In this document: one piece after another, positions 25,745 through 37,714 of the stretch
Layout: each line of letters opens with the position of its first letter
How positions within the stretch are numbered: the stretch's first letter is position 1
NCBI RefSeq assembly: GCF_000003815.2
Contig: NC_049985.1
Coordinates: 7,502,066 to 7,566,065 of the forward strand
DNA from: Branchiostoma floridae
Lineage: Eukaryota > Chordata > Leptocardii > Amphioxiformes > Branchiostomatidae
Direction of reading: 5' to 3'
DNA length: 64,000 bases
The notes under the pieces: generated by a model
Told to the model about the DNA's origin: nothing
The model's input: the letters and a program-made list of their open reading frames with translations, nothing else
The model's database searches: none
Translations under genes and position numbers: made by a program

Positions 25745-28700
25745 ATGAAGCGGAAATCTGAATGTGGTCCCGACTTGCGAGGGCTGTCTCCAGGAAAGAA
25801 GCCATGTCGAGTTGCAGAAATACCAAGGTAATATGACTTATTTGTTTTTGATTCTTTGAAAACACTAGCACTCTTACATACACACAGTATCACTATGGCT
25901 AAGCAGACTTGTCTTGTTGTATTCTAGAGTTTAACAACATATGTAACTATATACACCATGTCTTGTAAGGAAGAATGCAAGCCCTATTGATTATAAGGCT
26001 TTGCTTATAGATAATGTGTTATGGGTTTAATTGTAAGTCATTTTAAAATTCTAAATGTTTTTATTCCTAGTTGAAAATGTGAAGTGTTATAAGGAGGATA
26101 TGCGTGTATGTCCTCCTAACCTTAATGTTTATATGCTGTGAATTATGATAGCAAATGACATGCATGAAATTTTATCATGATATAAAGCTCTACACTAAAC
26201 CACTTCAAATGCGATTACAATGATATGTGATACGCAGTAGTTGAACTTAACCCTAAAAATCTTGCATGTTAAAATCAGGTTTAATAAATCCTAAGGCTTG
26301 AACTTATCTAATTGGAGACACTGTTTTTAGCATACCATTATGGTTGATTAGGTAGGAAATATAGGACTTAGGTTATCAAAACAGGAACGCAGCTGGTGTA
26401 TTTTTAGTGGAAAGTGTTACAGAGCAAAGTCTGAATTAGTCATGCACAATGTAAACAGGCGCAGCATGTTGGAATGTCAGGTGGTTCTCTCAAACATTCC
26501 CCTTGTATACCACTGAGATTGCAATTCAACCTAAAAATTTCTATGCACAGGAAAGCTTTCTTGCACAATGTGAGCACTAAGCAAAACCTTCCAACACAGA
26601 TATGAGGTTTGAAAAATTGTATCCAAATTAAAGTTATGTTAAAAAATATAAGCAAGTAGTAGAACAAAGGTTTTATTATGTTTTTACACTTGAATGTCAA
26701 GAGGATGCTGTGTACTATTGTTAGCTTCACAAACATATCTGCAGAACTCCAGTTTGAACAGAAGTAGATACTCACCCAGCATTTTGGAACTCATTATACC
26801 TGTAGTAACCAATTATTAGGTGATCCTTTGTCCTTGTTGGTGAAATAAGAATTATCTATCATTGGTTATTCTGTGGAAAGGTAGATTTATTTCTATACCT
26901 CATGATAAAAAGACTGCTAAACCTTCTCTAAAACCTAAGCCATCTTTTACTAAGAGATTTATGTTACCAAAATGGCCACTTTATTGCACTTTATGCTTAT
27001 TCATGTTAACACTTGGCATGTTCTTGACTTTTGTAAAACCATGAATTGCAGAAATTCGTAAATCATAACTGAAAGCTTTACCTCTAAAATTTGTCAGATC
27101 AATTCGGGACAGAAATTATGACATATCCTTTGAATAGTCAGATGTCTTTCTCTTTGAATGATCCAATATAAAAGATATATCGACGTACAATCTGGTAGGC
27201 ATCCGTCCATTCGACGTACATTCTATACATGTGACATTTGTAACATCTTTGCATGAAGCATGTCGTGCCCACTCACAGCTTGTGTGATCTTAAAAGGCAA
27301 TGACAGTACTAAAACACCTAATGGAGGACCTTCTGAAGTATTGACGCGCGTGTATGCTGATGTTAACGCCCACACATTGTTCAAAGGGAGAGGAGATTTG
27401 AAAGTCATGATTTTACATGAATCCCATCTGAAAAAGATAAAAACAAGATTACAATGCAATAAAGATATAAGATAATAATAATGCAATTTGTACAGTAATG
27501 TCCTAAAAATGTAACTGTCGATACTTAGTCTATTATGATTGGCAGTTGCTAATGTCACATTGTGATTGCTAATTGTTAATGTTGCAAAGTTCACCTTTCT
27601 TTGCTATGTGTGTTCAAATGCTGTGATGCTGTAATTCTGGAAATTATCTATATTGGTGGTTTTATTTTGCTATAACTAAACCAGTAACAGCTTGTAAACA
27701 TGAAACCAATGATGTTTCGTGAATCCGGATGTGACTATAGTGCTATCATAAGCTAAAACCACCATAAACATTCCTAACCGCGTAATTTAATCAGCACAAA
27801 CTTAAAGGCATTTACAGTACAAGAGTGGCTCGTAGATCTTGGCTATTGTTAACGTGAACACGACAAGCTAACATTGATGTCACTATTTGCTGGAGGCAAA
27901 GTTCAGTCCATCAATTGTGCACCTGTTGATGTATGTATATGTATTATGTGAGCATATGGCAAACTCCCAAAGGCTAGGGCAACATTTATAGCACTGTCTC
28001 CATTTATTGACAAGGTTTTTATTGTGCGTTCAGTTCCAGCGATAACTGTGCCGCGATACAGGATTTTATAAAATGTTGTAAACCTTTACCAATTGTCACA
28101 CAAGTGTACAGCAAATATGACCCAGACTGTCACAGGAAACTAATGATTTCCTGTTCAATATATATATATATATATATATAGACAGACCTTTGGCATTATA
28201 AAAAGATATTAACTGTAACTACAATGTACACAGTTGCAGCTATCCCAGTTTGCTGAATATCCATGGATCTGCGCACACGTTCGGCGAGGTCCGGGCGCCC
28301 AGTAGCACACAGGTGCCGCGGCGACGAATCACAGGTGTGGAGCCGCCACCCAACCTGCAGGACTGGCTACAAACATTCCAGGTGAGTCACTGGCAAGTTT
28401 GCTACAGGTACAGGCAGTATCTGTCCATAAGTAAAGTCCTGCTAGGCTTAATATTCCTAATACAAGTAACATGATGATGCCCCCTTTTCTTTACTTGATT
28501 CTTGCAGCGATTTGTGTACAGTTGTCTTTCACATGTTGCTTATACATTTTTAGGCTGTAGTTCTTTTGTGTCCTGCTAGGGGCACTCTTGTCAATCTTGA
28601 TATCCATACCGTAACTGATGTGACCTAAGCACTAGACAAACTTGCATTACAGAACTCATTTTTCCTTTCTAACAGCTGACCGATAACCAGCTGTTAGCCA

Positions 28701-31700
28701 ATTTAGGGAATTGCATCGATGTTTTCACTAGGTAAAGCTTATTGGCTTATGCCAATAATAAAAGTTAATTAATATTCATAACCAGATACAGTGTATAACG
28801 TTTGTCCATGGGGGTTGGACAGTTTTTTCTGCAGCCAAAATTGTTAAATCGTTGCAGTGAATGGTGTTTTAGACGTCCTTTTTTAAGTTCAAGTTCCTGT
28901 ACATTTCCGATCTGTAGTACTCTTGTGTCCTGCTAGGGAGCGCTCTTGACAGCATTACCACAACTGACATGATGACACCCTGTGTTTTTTCCAGAGCTGG
29001 AGCGGCCCTGAGCGGCTGCTGGCCCTGGACGAGCTGATCGACAGATGTGAGCCCACCCAGATCAAACATGTTATGGCCGTCATTGAACCGCAGTTCCAGA
29101 GGGACTTCATCTCCCTACTGCCAAAGGAGGTACGTTAGCTACCTTGTCACATACCTGTTATATGATGGGGGGATATTAAAGTAAAAAGAACATAAATTTT
29201 TTATTGAAGATGGGTGGTGCAGGCAATTTGATATGTTACCTACAGCTTGGATGTTATACAGAAAAAAGGGCATTGAGCCCTGAAATGTCAAACATGCATG
29301 TTCTAAGATTCGATTGACGAACGATTGTGTTCAACATTATGAAGAAAATTCTGAATTTAAACAGGAATTTTAGGCTCCTTGAGGGCAGAGATATTTTCAT
29401 TGTTGGTGTCGTTTTTGCTGTTGTTCTAATGCTCTTCTTGCCTTTCAGCTGGCCCTGTATGTCCTGTCCTTTCTGGACCCAAAAGACCTTCTCCAGGCAG
29501 CCCAGACGTGTAAATACTGGCAGACGTTGGCGGAGGACACGCTCCTGTGGAGAGAGAAGTGCCGAGAGGCGGGCATCGACAAGCCTCACTACGGAGGCAA
29601 GACGCCCAGGAGACGGTCGCCGTCGACCGTGGTCAGGAACCCGTGGAAGGGTGCGTACCTCAGGCAGCAGCAGATTGACTTCAACTGGAGGGCAGGGGAG
29701 GTTAGAACGCCAAAGGTGGGTTCTGTCATCTTGAGGATATTTAGCCTTCATTTAGAAAAGGACTTATTGTATTGACCAAAGGATGTATTGTGTTATGTAT
29801 TGTTGGTTCCAGAAAATGAAACTATATCAGAGCAATAATATGAAAGAAAATGACACTGTCCCTAGGCCTGATGTTTTGTGTCTGATTCGATTTTGTAACA
29901 TTTTGTTGATGTTTTTTTTTTTTGTTTCCTCTTTGCCCTCCCAGGTGCTAAAAGGACATGATGATCATGTGATCACGTGCCTCCAGTTTGAGGGTCATCG
30001 GGTGGTCAGTGGGTCCGATGACAACACGCTGAAAGTCTGGTCTGTTCTGAACGGAAAGGTATGCATTTTCTGGTGTTTTAACACTTTTCCTTGCTGCCTA
30101 ACCTCTTAAACAATAGACAATTGGTCACCAAACAGCTATTTCAGTGTGCTGAAGGGTAAAAGCAACACAAAGTTCCAAGTGGCCATTCCGTTCATCGGTT
30201 TTTCATACTTAATGATCTCACTCTGTTTATAAGGTTCATTCAAAAGTTTGCAGCCTCATCCAGAAACAGCTCAAATTTTGAGGGCATGATACTATAAACT
30301 GTACAGGCTTCTGTCAATGTCCACTAAAACTGCTAATATTTGTTACGACTCTTGTAGTTACAACTGTAGGACAACTAAAATATTGATTCCTTTAAAATAT
30401 TACAAAAGAACCACCAATATTGCTATCTAAATGGCTTATTTGTTGTTCCATTTTCTCTGCAGTGTTTAAAAACGTTGGTAGGGCACACAGGAGGGGTGTG
30501 GTGTTCACAGATGAAGTACAACATCGTGATCAGTGGGTCCACGGACCGCACCCTCAAAGTGTGGAACGCAGACACAGGGCAGTGTATCCACACGCTGTAC
30601 GGACATACCTCAACTGTCAGGTGTATGCACCTGCACGAAAACCAGTAAGTGCTGTTTATTCATTTATTTTTGCTGTATGGAGGGAAAGGAGGCTTTCATT
30701 GTGTTTTGTGTTCTCAGTTAAAACAATGCTACAATTGAGACAACACTGAGCATTCACTCTACTAATGTCTTGTACCATGTATATGTAGTGATATATGTTT
30801 ATAGATTTACTAGTGTTAAGCCTCGATGTAATCTGTTATATTTTATCGGACCCTTACCTCCCTTATGACCTCAATCAAAATTGGCCTGCAGGCCAGGATT
30901 TATTGTGACTCAATGTAATCTGTATCTCAGTTATATTTTATCTGACCCTTACCTCCCTCATGACCTCAATGAAAATCGGAGCTTTTCATGAATAAATAAA
31001 GCTTCCAACAAACAAAAGAATCATGTGAAGAAGAGTGCTGACACAGTTTTTTTTTTTTTTTTTTTGGCCAGGGTTGTGAGCGGTTCCAGAGACGCCACAC
31101 TGCGGATCTGGGATGTAGAGTCGGGGGCGTGTCAGCACGTGTTGATGGGGCACGTGGCGGCCGTGCGGTGCGTGCAGTACGACGGCAGACGGGTGGTGAG
31201 CGGCGCGTACGACTACATGGTGAAGGTGTGGAACCCGGAGACTGAGGAGTGCCTCCACACACTGCAGGGACACACCAATAGGGTCTACTCTTTACAGGTA
31301 GGAAGTTACTGTAGGGTCAACCCTTAACATGTAGGAGTAAAGTCAAGTTACTGTCACAGCTTGCCTTTTCCCATGAGGTGTAGCAAGCTATATGTATTTT
31401 GCTTCACATTTTTAGCTGGCCTATCAGTGTTAAGCAAATAGATAAATCGTAAAGTGAATTGGTCTCTCGATTTTACGAAGCATTGTACTTGTTACCTTGA
31501 ATTCATCATTAGAGCAGTATGTCTAAAGAAAATCACATCCAGATGTACCTTTGGGATAAATAGTTAGCTACACTTTGACTTTTAGTGAGAGGAGAATTTC
31601 TTTTACATAAGTGTGGAGAAAACTGATTTGTAAGAAGTCCATATTAACCATGGCATAAAGCTTTACATAGTAAATTGTATTGATGATAGATACGCTAGTG

Positions 31701-32533
31701 CTCATCATTACCACTTGTAGCTGTCTTTTTCTATCATATTCTTAAAACAGATTTTAAGACACATTCTAACTGCCCCCCTCCCACTCCTCCAGTTTGACGG
31801 CACACATATAGTGAGTGGTTCCCTGGACACGTCTATACGCGTGTGGGACGTAGACTCGGGGAACTGTCTGCACACGCTGATTGGCCACCAGTCCCTCACC
31901 AGCGGCATGGAGCTGAGAGACAACATCCTGGTGTCGGGGAACGCCGACTCCACGGTGAAAATCTGGGACATCACCACAGGGCAGTGTCTACAGACATTAC
32001 AAGGTAAGATTGTACGCTGTACTACAGGCCTCAACCCTAAGGCATTGCCAAAAATTTCAGGAACTAATAAAAGTGTTTTTCTTTAAGTGAAAGTCAGTCT
32101 TATTTACCACAATTAACCTTGCCCACTTGCATTACGCAAATTTCTGTTTCACACCACTTTATGTCTTCACACCTGCGAACAAGTTTATTATGTGCTTGAA
32201 ACATTGTTGAAAATTTCCTTGTCCATTTCAGGACCCAACAAGCACCAGAGTGCAGTAACCTGTTTGCAGTTCAACAAAAAGTTTGTGATCACGAGTTCCG
32301 ACGACGGAACTGTGAAAATCTGGGACCTGAAGACGGGAGAGTTTGTGCGTAACCTGGTGACGTTAGACAGCGGAGGCAGCGGGGGTGTCGTGTGGAGAGT
32401 ACGCTGCTCGAACACGAAACTGGTATGTGCCGTCGGGAGCAGGAACGGGACGGAGGAAACGAAACTGTTAGTGTTGGACTTCGATGTTCAAGAACAGGAC
32501 CGAGAGAAGAGAGAAAAGGAGCGAGTGATGTGA
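25745..32533 (+). CDS. FBXW7: F-box/WD40 substrate receptor FBXW7 (common exons)
   Basis: This is the substrate receptor of the SCF ubiquitin ligase, which recognises phosphodegrons in cyclin E, MYC, NOTCH and similar proteins. There are nine exons: 25,745-25,827; 28,240-28,381; 28,995-29,129; 29,449-29,715; 29,945-30,058; 30,463-30,644; 31,072-31,297; 31,793-32,003; 32,232-32,533 (TGA). All have GT/AG borders and phases join. They give 553 codons from MKRK, against 540 for the same part of human FBXW7. Order: basic MKRK/GKKPCR region (1-25), dimerisation helix LLALDELID (about 80-100), F-box [13 protein letters not shown] (about 117-155), then WD40 blades to about 535. The phosphodegron-binding arginines equivalent to human 441, 465, 479 and 505 are all present (276, 300, 314, 340 here). 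The C terminus is about 11 residues longer than in human and highly charged. The true N terminus must come from upstream first exons. Confidence 0.95.
28158..28180. repeat. TA microsatellite
   Basis: A pure alternating AT run in the FBXW7 intron, just before the exon at 28,240. Confidence 0.9.
28556..28975. repeat. pair of diverged direct repeats in an FBXW7 intron
   Basis: A segment near 28,556-28,625 (CTTTTGTGTCCTGCTAGGGG onward) recurs in the same orientation at about 28,913-28,975 (CTCTTGTGTCCTGCTAGGGA onward). Both copies sit in the intron before the exon at 28,995. This is either a local duplication or two fragments of one dispersed repeat. Confidence 0.6.
30835..30978. repeat. direct repeat in an FBXW7 intron
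   Basis: About 50 bases (TTATATTTTATCGGACCC onward through TGACCTCAAT) at 30,838-30,887 recur with few changes at 30,930-30,978. No function is evident. Confidence 0.7.
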
Positions 32534-33030
32534 CGAAGACTCCGCCGTGTCTGCGTGTCGTCCAGGGTCGCTACAGGCAGGGAAAGCAGGACAAGACGGG
32601 CAGTTTTCTTACTAAAAAAATAACAGTTGTATAGACGTTTAACATACTGACAATATTGAGAATGTTGATTTGATTCACTGCCATGTTAGGTGTCCGATTT
32701 TTTACTTCCTGTGCTAGATCTGTTATTTTATAGTGATATAAACTAATTGTTGTGTATAGCATACGGAAGATGCAATAATGCATATTTTATGCAGTACCAG
32801 TTGTTTTGTGGGACCCCCGCAATCGTGCCAAGCAATAATCTCTCCCCAGTCCGGGTCTTGCTCTGTTTTCCCTGTGGCTAGCCTGGCCCTGCTGTAAATA
32901 GACGGTGCTGTAACAATGTCAGCCCACAGGGCTCTCTCCCACCATTGTGTATTTCTACCTCACGTTTTCTCCCTATGCATCTCCTCCCCTCACAAGCTGT
33001 TGCATGTGCTGGTGTGCTAGCCTGTGTGCT

Positions 33031-33400
33031 AGCCTGGAATCCAGCCATGTTGTGCTTTGGTCGCTCCCCTAAGGTATGCTTCCTGCCAGCACGTCTGGTG
33101 TTCGTTACCATTTGAACGATCGGCATTTGCATATTCACAGAGATTTTATGCGAGATTTCTGATTGGCTGAATTATGGATGGTTCAAGCGCTCATTCAACC
33201 AGGTGTTCTATTATCATCAACATGGCCGCCGTGTCACACGTTCATATTGCCTGAATGCTTAAACCAGCCAATCAGAAATCTCGCATAAAATCTCAGCGAA
33301 TATGCAAATGCCGTACAAATGGTAATGAACACCAGGCGTGTTGTCAGGAAGCGTACCTTAGGGGAGCGACCAAAGCACAACACAGCTGGATTCCAGGCTA
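33031..33400. mobile_element. foldback (MULE-like) element with 9-bp target duplication
   Basis: The element begins TAGCCTGGAATCC and ends GGATTCCAGGCTA. The arms stay complementary for about 150 bases on each side, through CTTTGGTCGCTCCCCTAAGG and the GATTGGCTG block at the inner ends. It is flanked by exact 9-bp direct repeats CCTGTGTGC (33,022-33,030 and 33,401-33,409). It carries no open frame of note. Long terminal inverted repeats with 9-bp duplications are typical of Mutator-like elements. Elements at 38,740 and 48,567 share the TAGCCT ends. Confidence 0.85.
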
Positions 33401-33485
33401 CCTGTGTGCTGGGCTAGAAGCTAGAGGCTCTTCCTGGGACTTCAGTTCTCTCTTAGTTAACAGTCTGGAAACCACCATGGTAACT

Positions 33486-33657
33486 AATTTCCAAGCAGAT
33501 CCTATGGTAGCATAAGATAGTGTCCAAAGCTGCCAGAAGAGTGAGGCCAGCCTAGGGGTGTGTTTGTCCCAGTGGCTGATAACTCCCTTTGGCCAGCTGT
33601 ACTCCTTAGCCAGCTTTGATACCATCTTATGCCACTGGTACATTTACCTGGAGATGA
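33486..33657. mobile_element. foldback element, family A copy 2
   Basis: This shares arm sequence with the element at 4998-5165 (CCAAGCAGATCCT, then AAAGCTGCCAGA, then CCTAGGGGTGTGTTTG). The right arm is more diverged than in copy 1. The 10-bp direct repeat CATGGTAACT flanks it (33,476-33,485 and 33,658-33,667), which may be the target duplication. Confidence 0.75.
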
Positions 33658-35729
33658 CATGGTAACTGCATCCTAAAATGGCTGCCTCCTCAAATAGTTG
33701 TTCAAACTGCAATATATTTATATATGAAATGGTTTGGATTTAACTGAAGGGCTCTACTTGAACATTTTATTCTCCACAATTTTGTGTTTTCTTATCAAAT
33801 TTGCAATTTAAAGTAAGAAGGTTGGTGCCACTAATGTTGTGAATCAGAGAGTTTGAATCCCAGGCTAGCCTCTGGTTTCCTTTTGGGCTATATGTGTACC
33901 TATGCTTTGGTACAGACCATTCCAGGAGGATAAGATTATAGAAGTATTGGAAATAGAATTACGGTCACAGCGGAAGACATTTGAGATTTTCACCTGTGGC
34001 TGTCCTCAAATTCCTCATCTCACGGAAAGTCACAATGAAATTTTCTGTTTCTGTTTAGATGATGACAGCGTTAAGATTTTGTACATGGACGTAAACAGTG
34101 GTACACAGAATTCTGTTGTTGTTGTTTTGAGATGGGAGATTGGTAGGGGAAAAGAGGATTGTTAAACTCGAAGTACAACAGATTGTTTCTGGGAATGTGG
34201 TATAAATGTCTTGCCCCATTTGCTATTTTTTTCTTGTCTGGAACAACTATCTGCTAGTTCCACTGTACCAGGTTGAAGTTTTAGTCTACAACCCATCTCT
34301 GTTACTTTGAGTAGTAGTCAGTACCCACCCAAAGCATTGAGGGTTTGTTTCTGAGCGGTCCTACCTGAAAAGTATTATTTTTCATCTTCTACTGTATTTA
34401 TTACTTATGTGGACAACATTAGGTGTTTTGGACAGTTCTATTATAAAGTATTAAATGTTAGAAGTTGGGTTTGATTCAGGGATGTTTTCTTATTACTGTT
34501 GGTTCAAACGTTCTCATATCTATCATTGAACTTTTCAACCCCAACCTGGATTGTTTTGGTTCGACTTTTTTGGGGTAGAAACTCTTTTGTCAAAAAATAC
34601 TGCTGGAAAGTTGTATGTGTTCAATTGTGGAAAATTATACCAGTACTTAGAACAGGTTTTCCGGTATTTCTTCTCATAAGAGTTACACACACACATATCC
34701 AATTTTGAACCAAATGTTTTCAGCTTTGTGTTGTAAATAAGTATTAGAAAAGCTAACATTCGTACATCTATAGAGATACACATATTTAGTCACTATGACT
34801 GGGTGTGAGAAAAAGTTATATTTGTACTTGTACTTGTTATCCCTTTGGTTAAGTTCCTTTTTTTAAGAAGTATCAAATTTTTGTAGTGTTTTGTAACTTA
34901 AGTGGTCCATGTAGCTGCATGATCCTAAACCCTGGTTGTTATGCAGTTCATCCCAATTGTTGGGGTCTTTTCCAGCATGTTTTGGTTTAGGGAACATAGA
35001 TTTGATGAAAGGGTATTAATTATTTCAAAGTTTTTGCAAGGAAGAAAAATCAGCAAATTGGTCTAACATTTGACTGTAACCCCAAGGCTGCAGACTTTTC
35101 TTGCTAACAGTCCTGGACTCAATTCAAACTAAAACTATGGTGGACAGTGAGTGCTATTTGTTTTTAAATGGCACCATGGAGTTGAAAAATTCTAATCATT
35201 TTCCTTGCTTAACAGTTATTTTCTTGCCTCTCATAACAATTACTTTACCTGAATTGATAGCCTCACACCGCAGGCATGTCAGAAGGTTGACCACTGTGAT
35301 GTCTTCAACTCTTTATTGACCACTTTGTTCAGAGCAATGCTTCAGTTCCAAAAAGATGATTAAAATACTCGCTCATTTTTACATTGGATAACAGCAAGCA
35401 GGCTTTATCAACATCACTTGTGTGTCAGCCTCTAGAGTTGCCTGGGTTTGAGGCTAAAGTTGTCAGCAGAGCCATGGGCAGTCCATGGTTGTGAGTCATG
35501 TACTCAGTACCTGGGAGTGTGGAGGCTGGGCTGTTGTGACGATACGATTCCTGTGGGATTGTCATGTGAAGCTAACTGTAGTTGGTGTACAGTTCATCCA
35601 CAGATGAAAAAAACACAAGTGCAATAAACACCTTGGAAGAAAACTGACGTAGTCATGTGTATTTGCTTTTCTGTTGTTGTTGTTTTTTTTCATGAACACG
35701 ACTTGTATAAATGGAAAATGTGTGTATGA

Positions 35730-36810
35730 TATGGGCATGAATTATAGCTAAAATGCACAGTAAACCAGACTGTGGACGGGGCCTACCAGGGCCCACACCA
35801 ACCAGCTCTACATTTACAGGGCTGACTTCTGCCCCCAATGAGACTTTGGTTCAGCCCTGCCTAGAAGAGGAGCTGGGCCAAAGTTTCCCTGTGGGTATGT
35901 TGGACCAAGAGCTGGGCTGTGTTGGCCTTGACAATTTAGGTAGTTAGTTGAATTATGCAGATTAGGTACTTGCATTTTGTATTTGCATAATCAGTATCTG
36001 CTAATCTACCACAAGCTACATGTGTTACATGTCCTATAATGGAAAACACAATGAATATAGATTTTCCTGATTAAATATGCAAATTAAGTCCTGATTTGCA
36101 CTACACCTTGCATACCTGTGCCAAAGATTCCTGCATCCTAAATATGGAAATCCATTTTCCTATGTACCGTTATGATTGCATGTGTTGGTAAGCAGCATGG
36201 TATGGGCATAGCTAAAATGCGCAGTAAACCAGACTGTTGACAGGGCCTACCAGGGCCCACACCAACCAGCTCCACATTTACAGGGCTGACTTCTGCCTCC
36301 AATGAGACTTTGGTTCAGCCCTGCCAATGACGACCCTAGAAGAGGGGCTGGACCAAAGTTTCCCTGTGGGCATGTTGTCCCAAGAGCTGGACTGTTGGCC
36401 TTGACAACAGCCTGGATCCTTGGTTTAGAAATACAAGGCTAAGAAAAGCAAGAGTTTGAAGGCTTATATCTCCATGAAATATTCTGATTATGCAAATGAC
36501 ATTGACATCTGCATAATCTATGTACACCATTGACTAAATTACACAGGTCACAATGTTGACAATCCAATCATTTAATACATATACTTAAGACTTATGCAAA
36601 TTAGGTACTTATTTGCATAATTAGTATCTGCTTATCTGCCACAAGCTACATATGTTACATGTCCTATAATGGAAAATACTGAATAAAGATTTTCTTAATT
36701 AAATATGCCAATAAAATCCTATTTTGCACTTCACCATGTACACCTCTGCCAAAGATACCTGCATACTAAAAATGGAAATTAGTTTTTTCCTATGTACCGT
36801 TATGCTCATT
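35730..36810. repeat. tandem duplication, two units of about 450 and 610 bp
   Basis: Unit A is 35,730-36,180 and unit B is 36,201-36,810, in the same orientation. Shared blocks in order are GCTAAAATG and AGTAAACCAGACTGT, CAGGGCCCACACCAACCAGC, AATGAGACTTTGGTTCAGCC, ACATGTCCTATAATGGAAAA and TTTTCCTATGTACCGTTATG. Unit B has about 180 extra bases in the middle (36,415-36,598). I see no coding sequence in it. Confidence 0.85.
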
Positions 36811-37714
36811 TGAAGATTTTGACAAAAACGCCCCCGCAGTTCCACAGCAAACTGCTAGGGGGAGGGTAAACATACAACACTTTTTCTTCAAAACAAAATA
36901 TCTGCCATAAAAAAATCAAGACCGTAGCAGGTCCAGGTCAAAAGATACAAAACAAATTCCCGCAGCAGATGTGAGAGTTATTTACATAATCAGAATATTC
37001 CATGGAGACATGAGTTATCCGAACTCTTAAAGTGAAAGTTCATCTATAGTATTGGTTGGTTAAAGTTTAGTTTATCCGTACCCGTGATCTCCGAACTCTT
37101 GTTGGAAAGGATCGCCTGATGTATGGGTGCGCTAAGTACTGTGCGATACAGAAACGTGACCTAGCGTTTAACGTATGATGTCCACATTCACGCACTAATT
37201 TCTCCTTAACTTACTCGTTAGGTTCAAGATTTGATGTATACTAATTACTTGGATTTACAATGCAGGTGACACCTCTACCAATGGACATGGTGTTTCGTTG
37301 GTTAACGTATTGCACTGAATGATATTGCACTGTGTTATTGTATTTTATTCCATAGTAATGTACTGTCACTGGAGAAGAAAGTCGTCTAGCCTCGGGCTAT
37401 GTTATGCACACCACATCTGCGTGTTCTTAAGTCTAATTAAATTCACAGCAGTTGGCAGACGTTCAAAAGCAAAAAGCCGCGTCAACACATGGCGCGACAA
37501 ACCAAAAGTCATCTAAGGTCAATGTTATCTGAACTTTGAACCCATGAACTGGAGTTGAACAGGTTGCAGCCATTCATACAACGTCTGAAGTACATTATAC
37601 AATGTCGCGCTCAGCTCAATGGCTATGGTTTGACGTAGCATTCAACTGAAAACGCTTCGGATTTTTCAGAAATACTAGTAACGTTAGTAGTTCGTGGAGT
37701 TTAGGGACTACATC

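Larger units (their letters stand above)
32534..37714. other. repeat-rich spacer between FBXW7 and the UNC93 pair
   Basis: This contains the FBXW7 3' untranslated region of unknown length (an AATAAA lies at 35,623, but nearer weak signals may be used), two foldback elements (33,031-33,400 and 33,486-33,657) and a tandem duplication (35,730-36,810). A segment at about 36,970-37,015 is an inverted, diverged copy of about 36,462-36,495. No coding exon is seen. The last 150 bases before 37,715 should hold the promoter and 5' leader of the first UNC93 gene. Confidence 0.6.
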
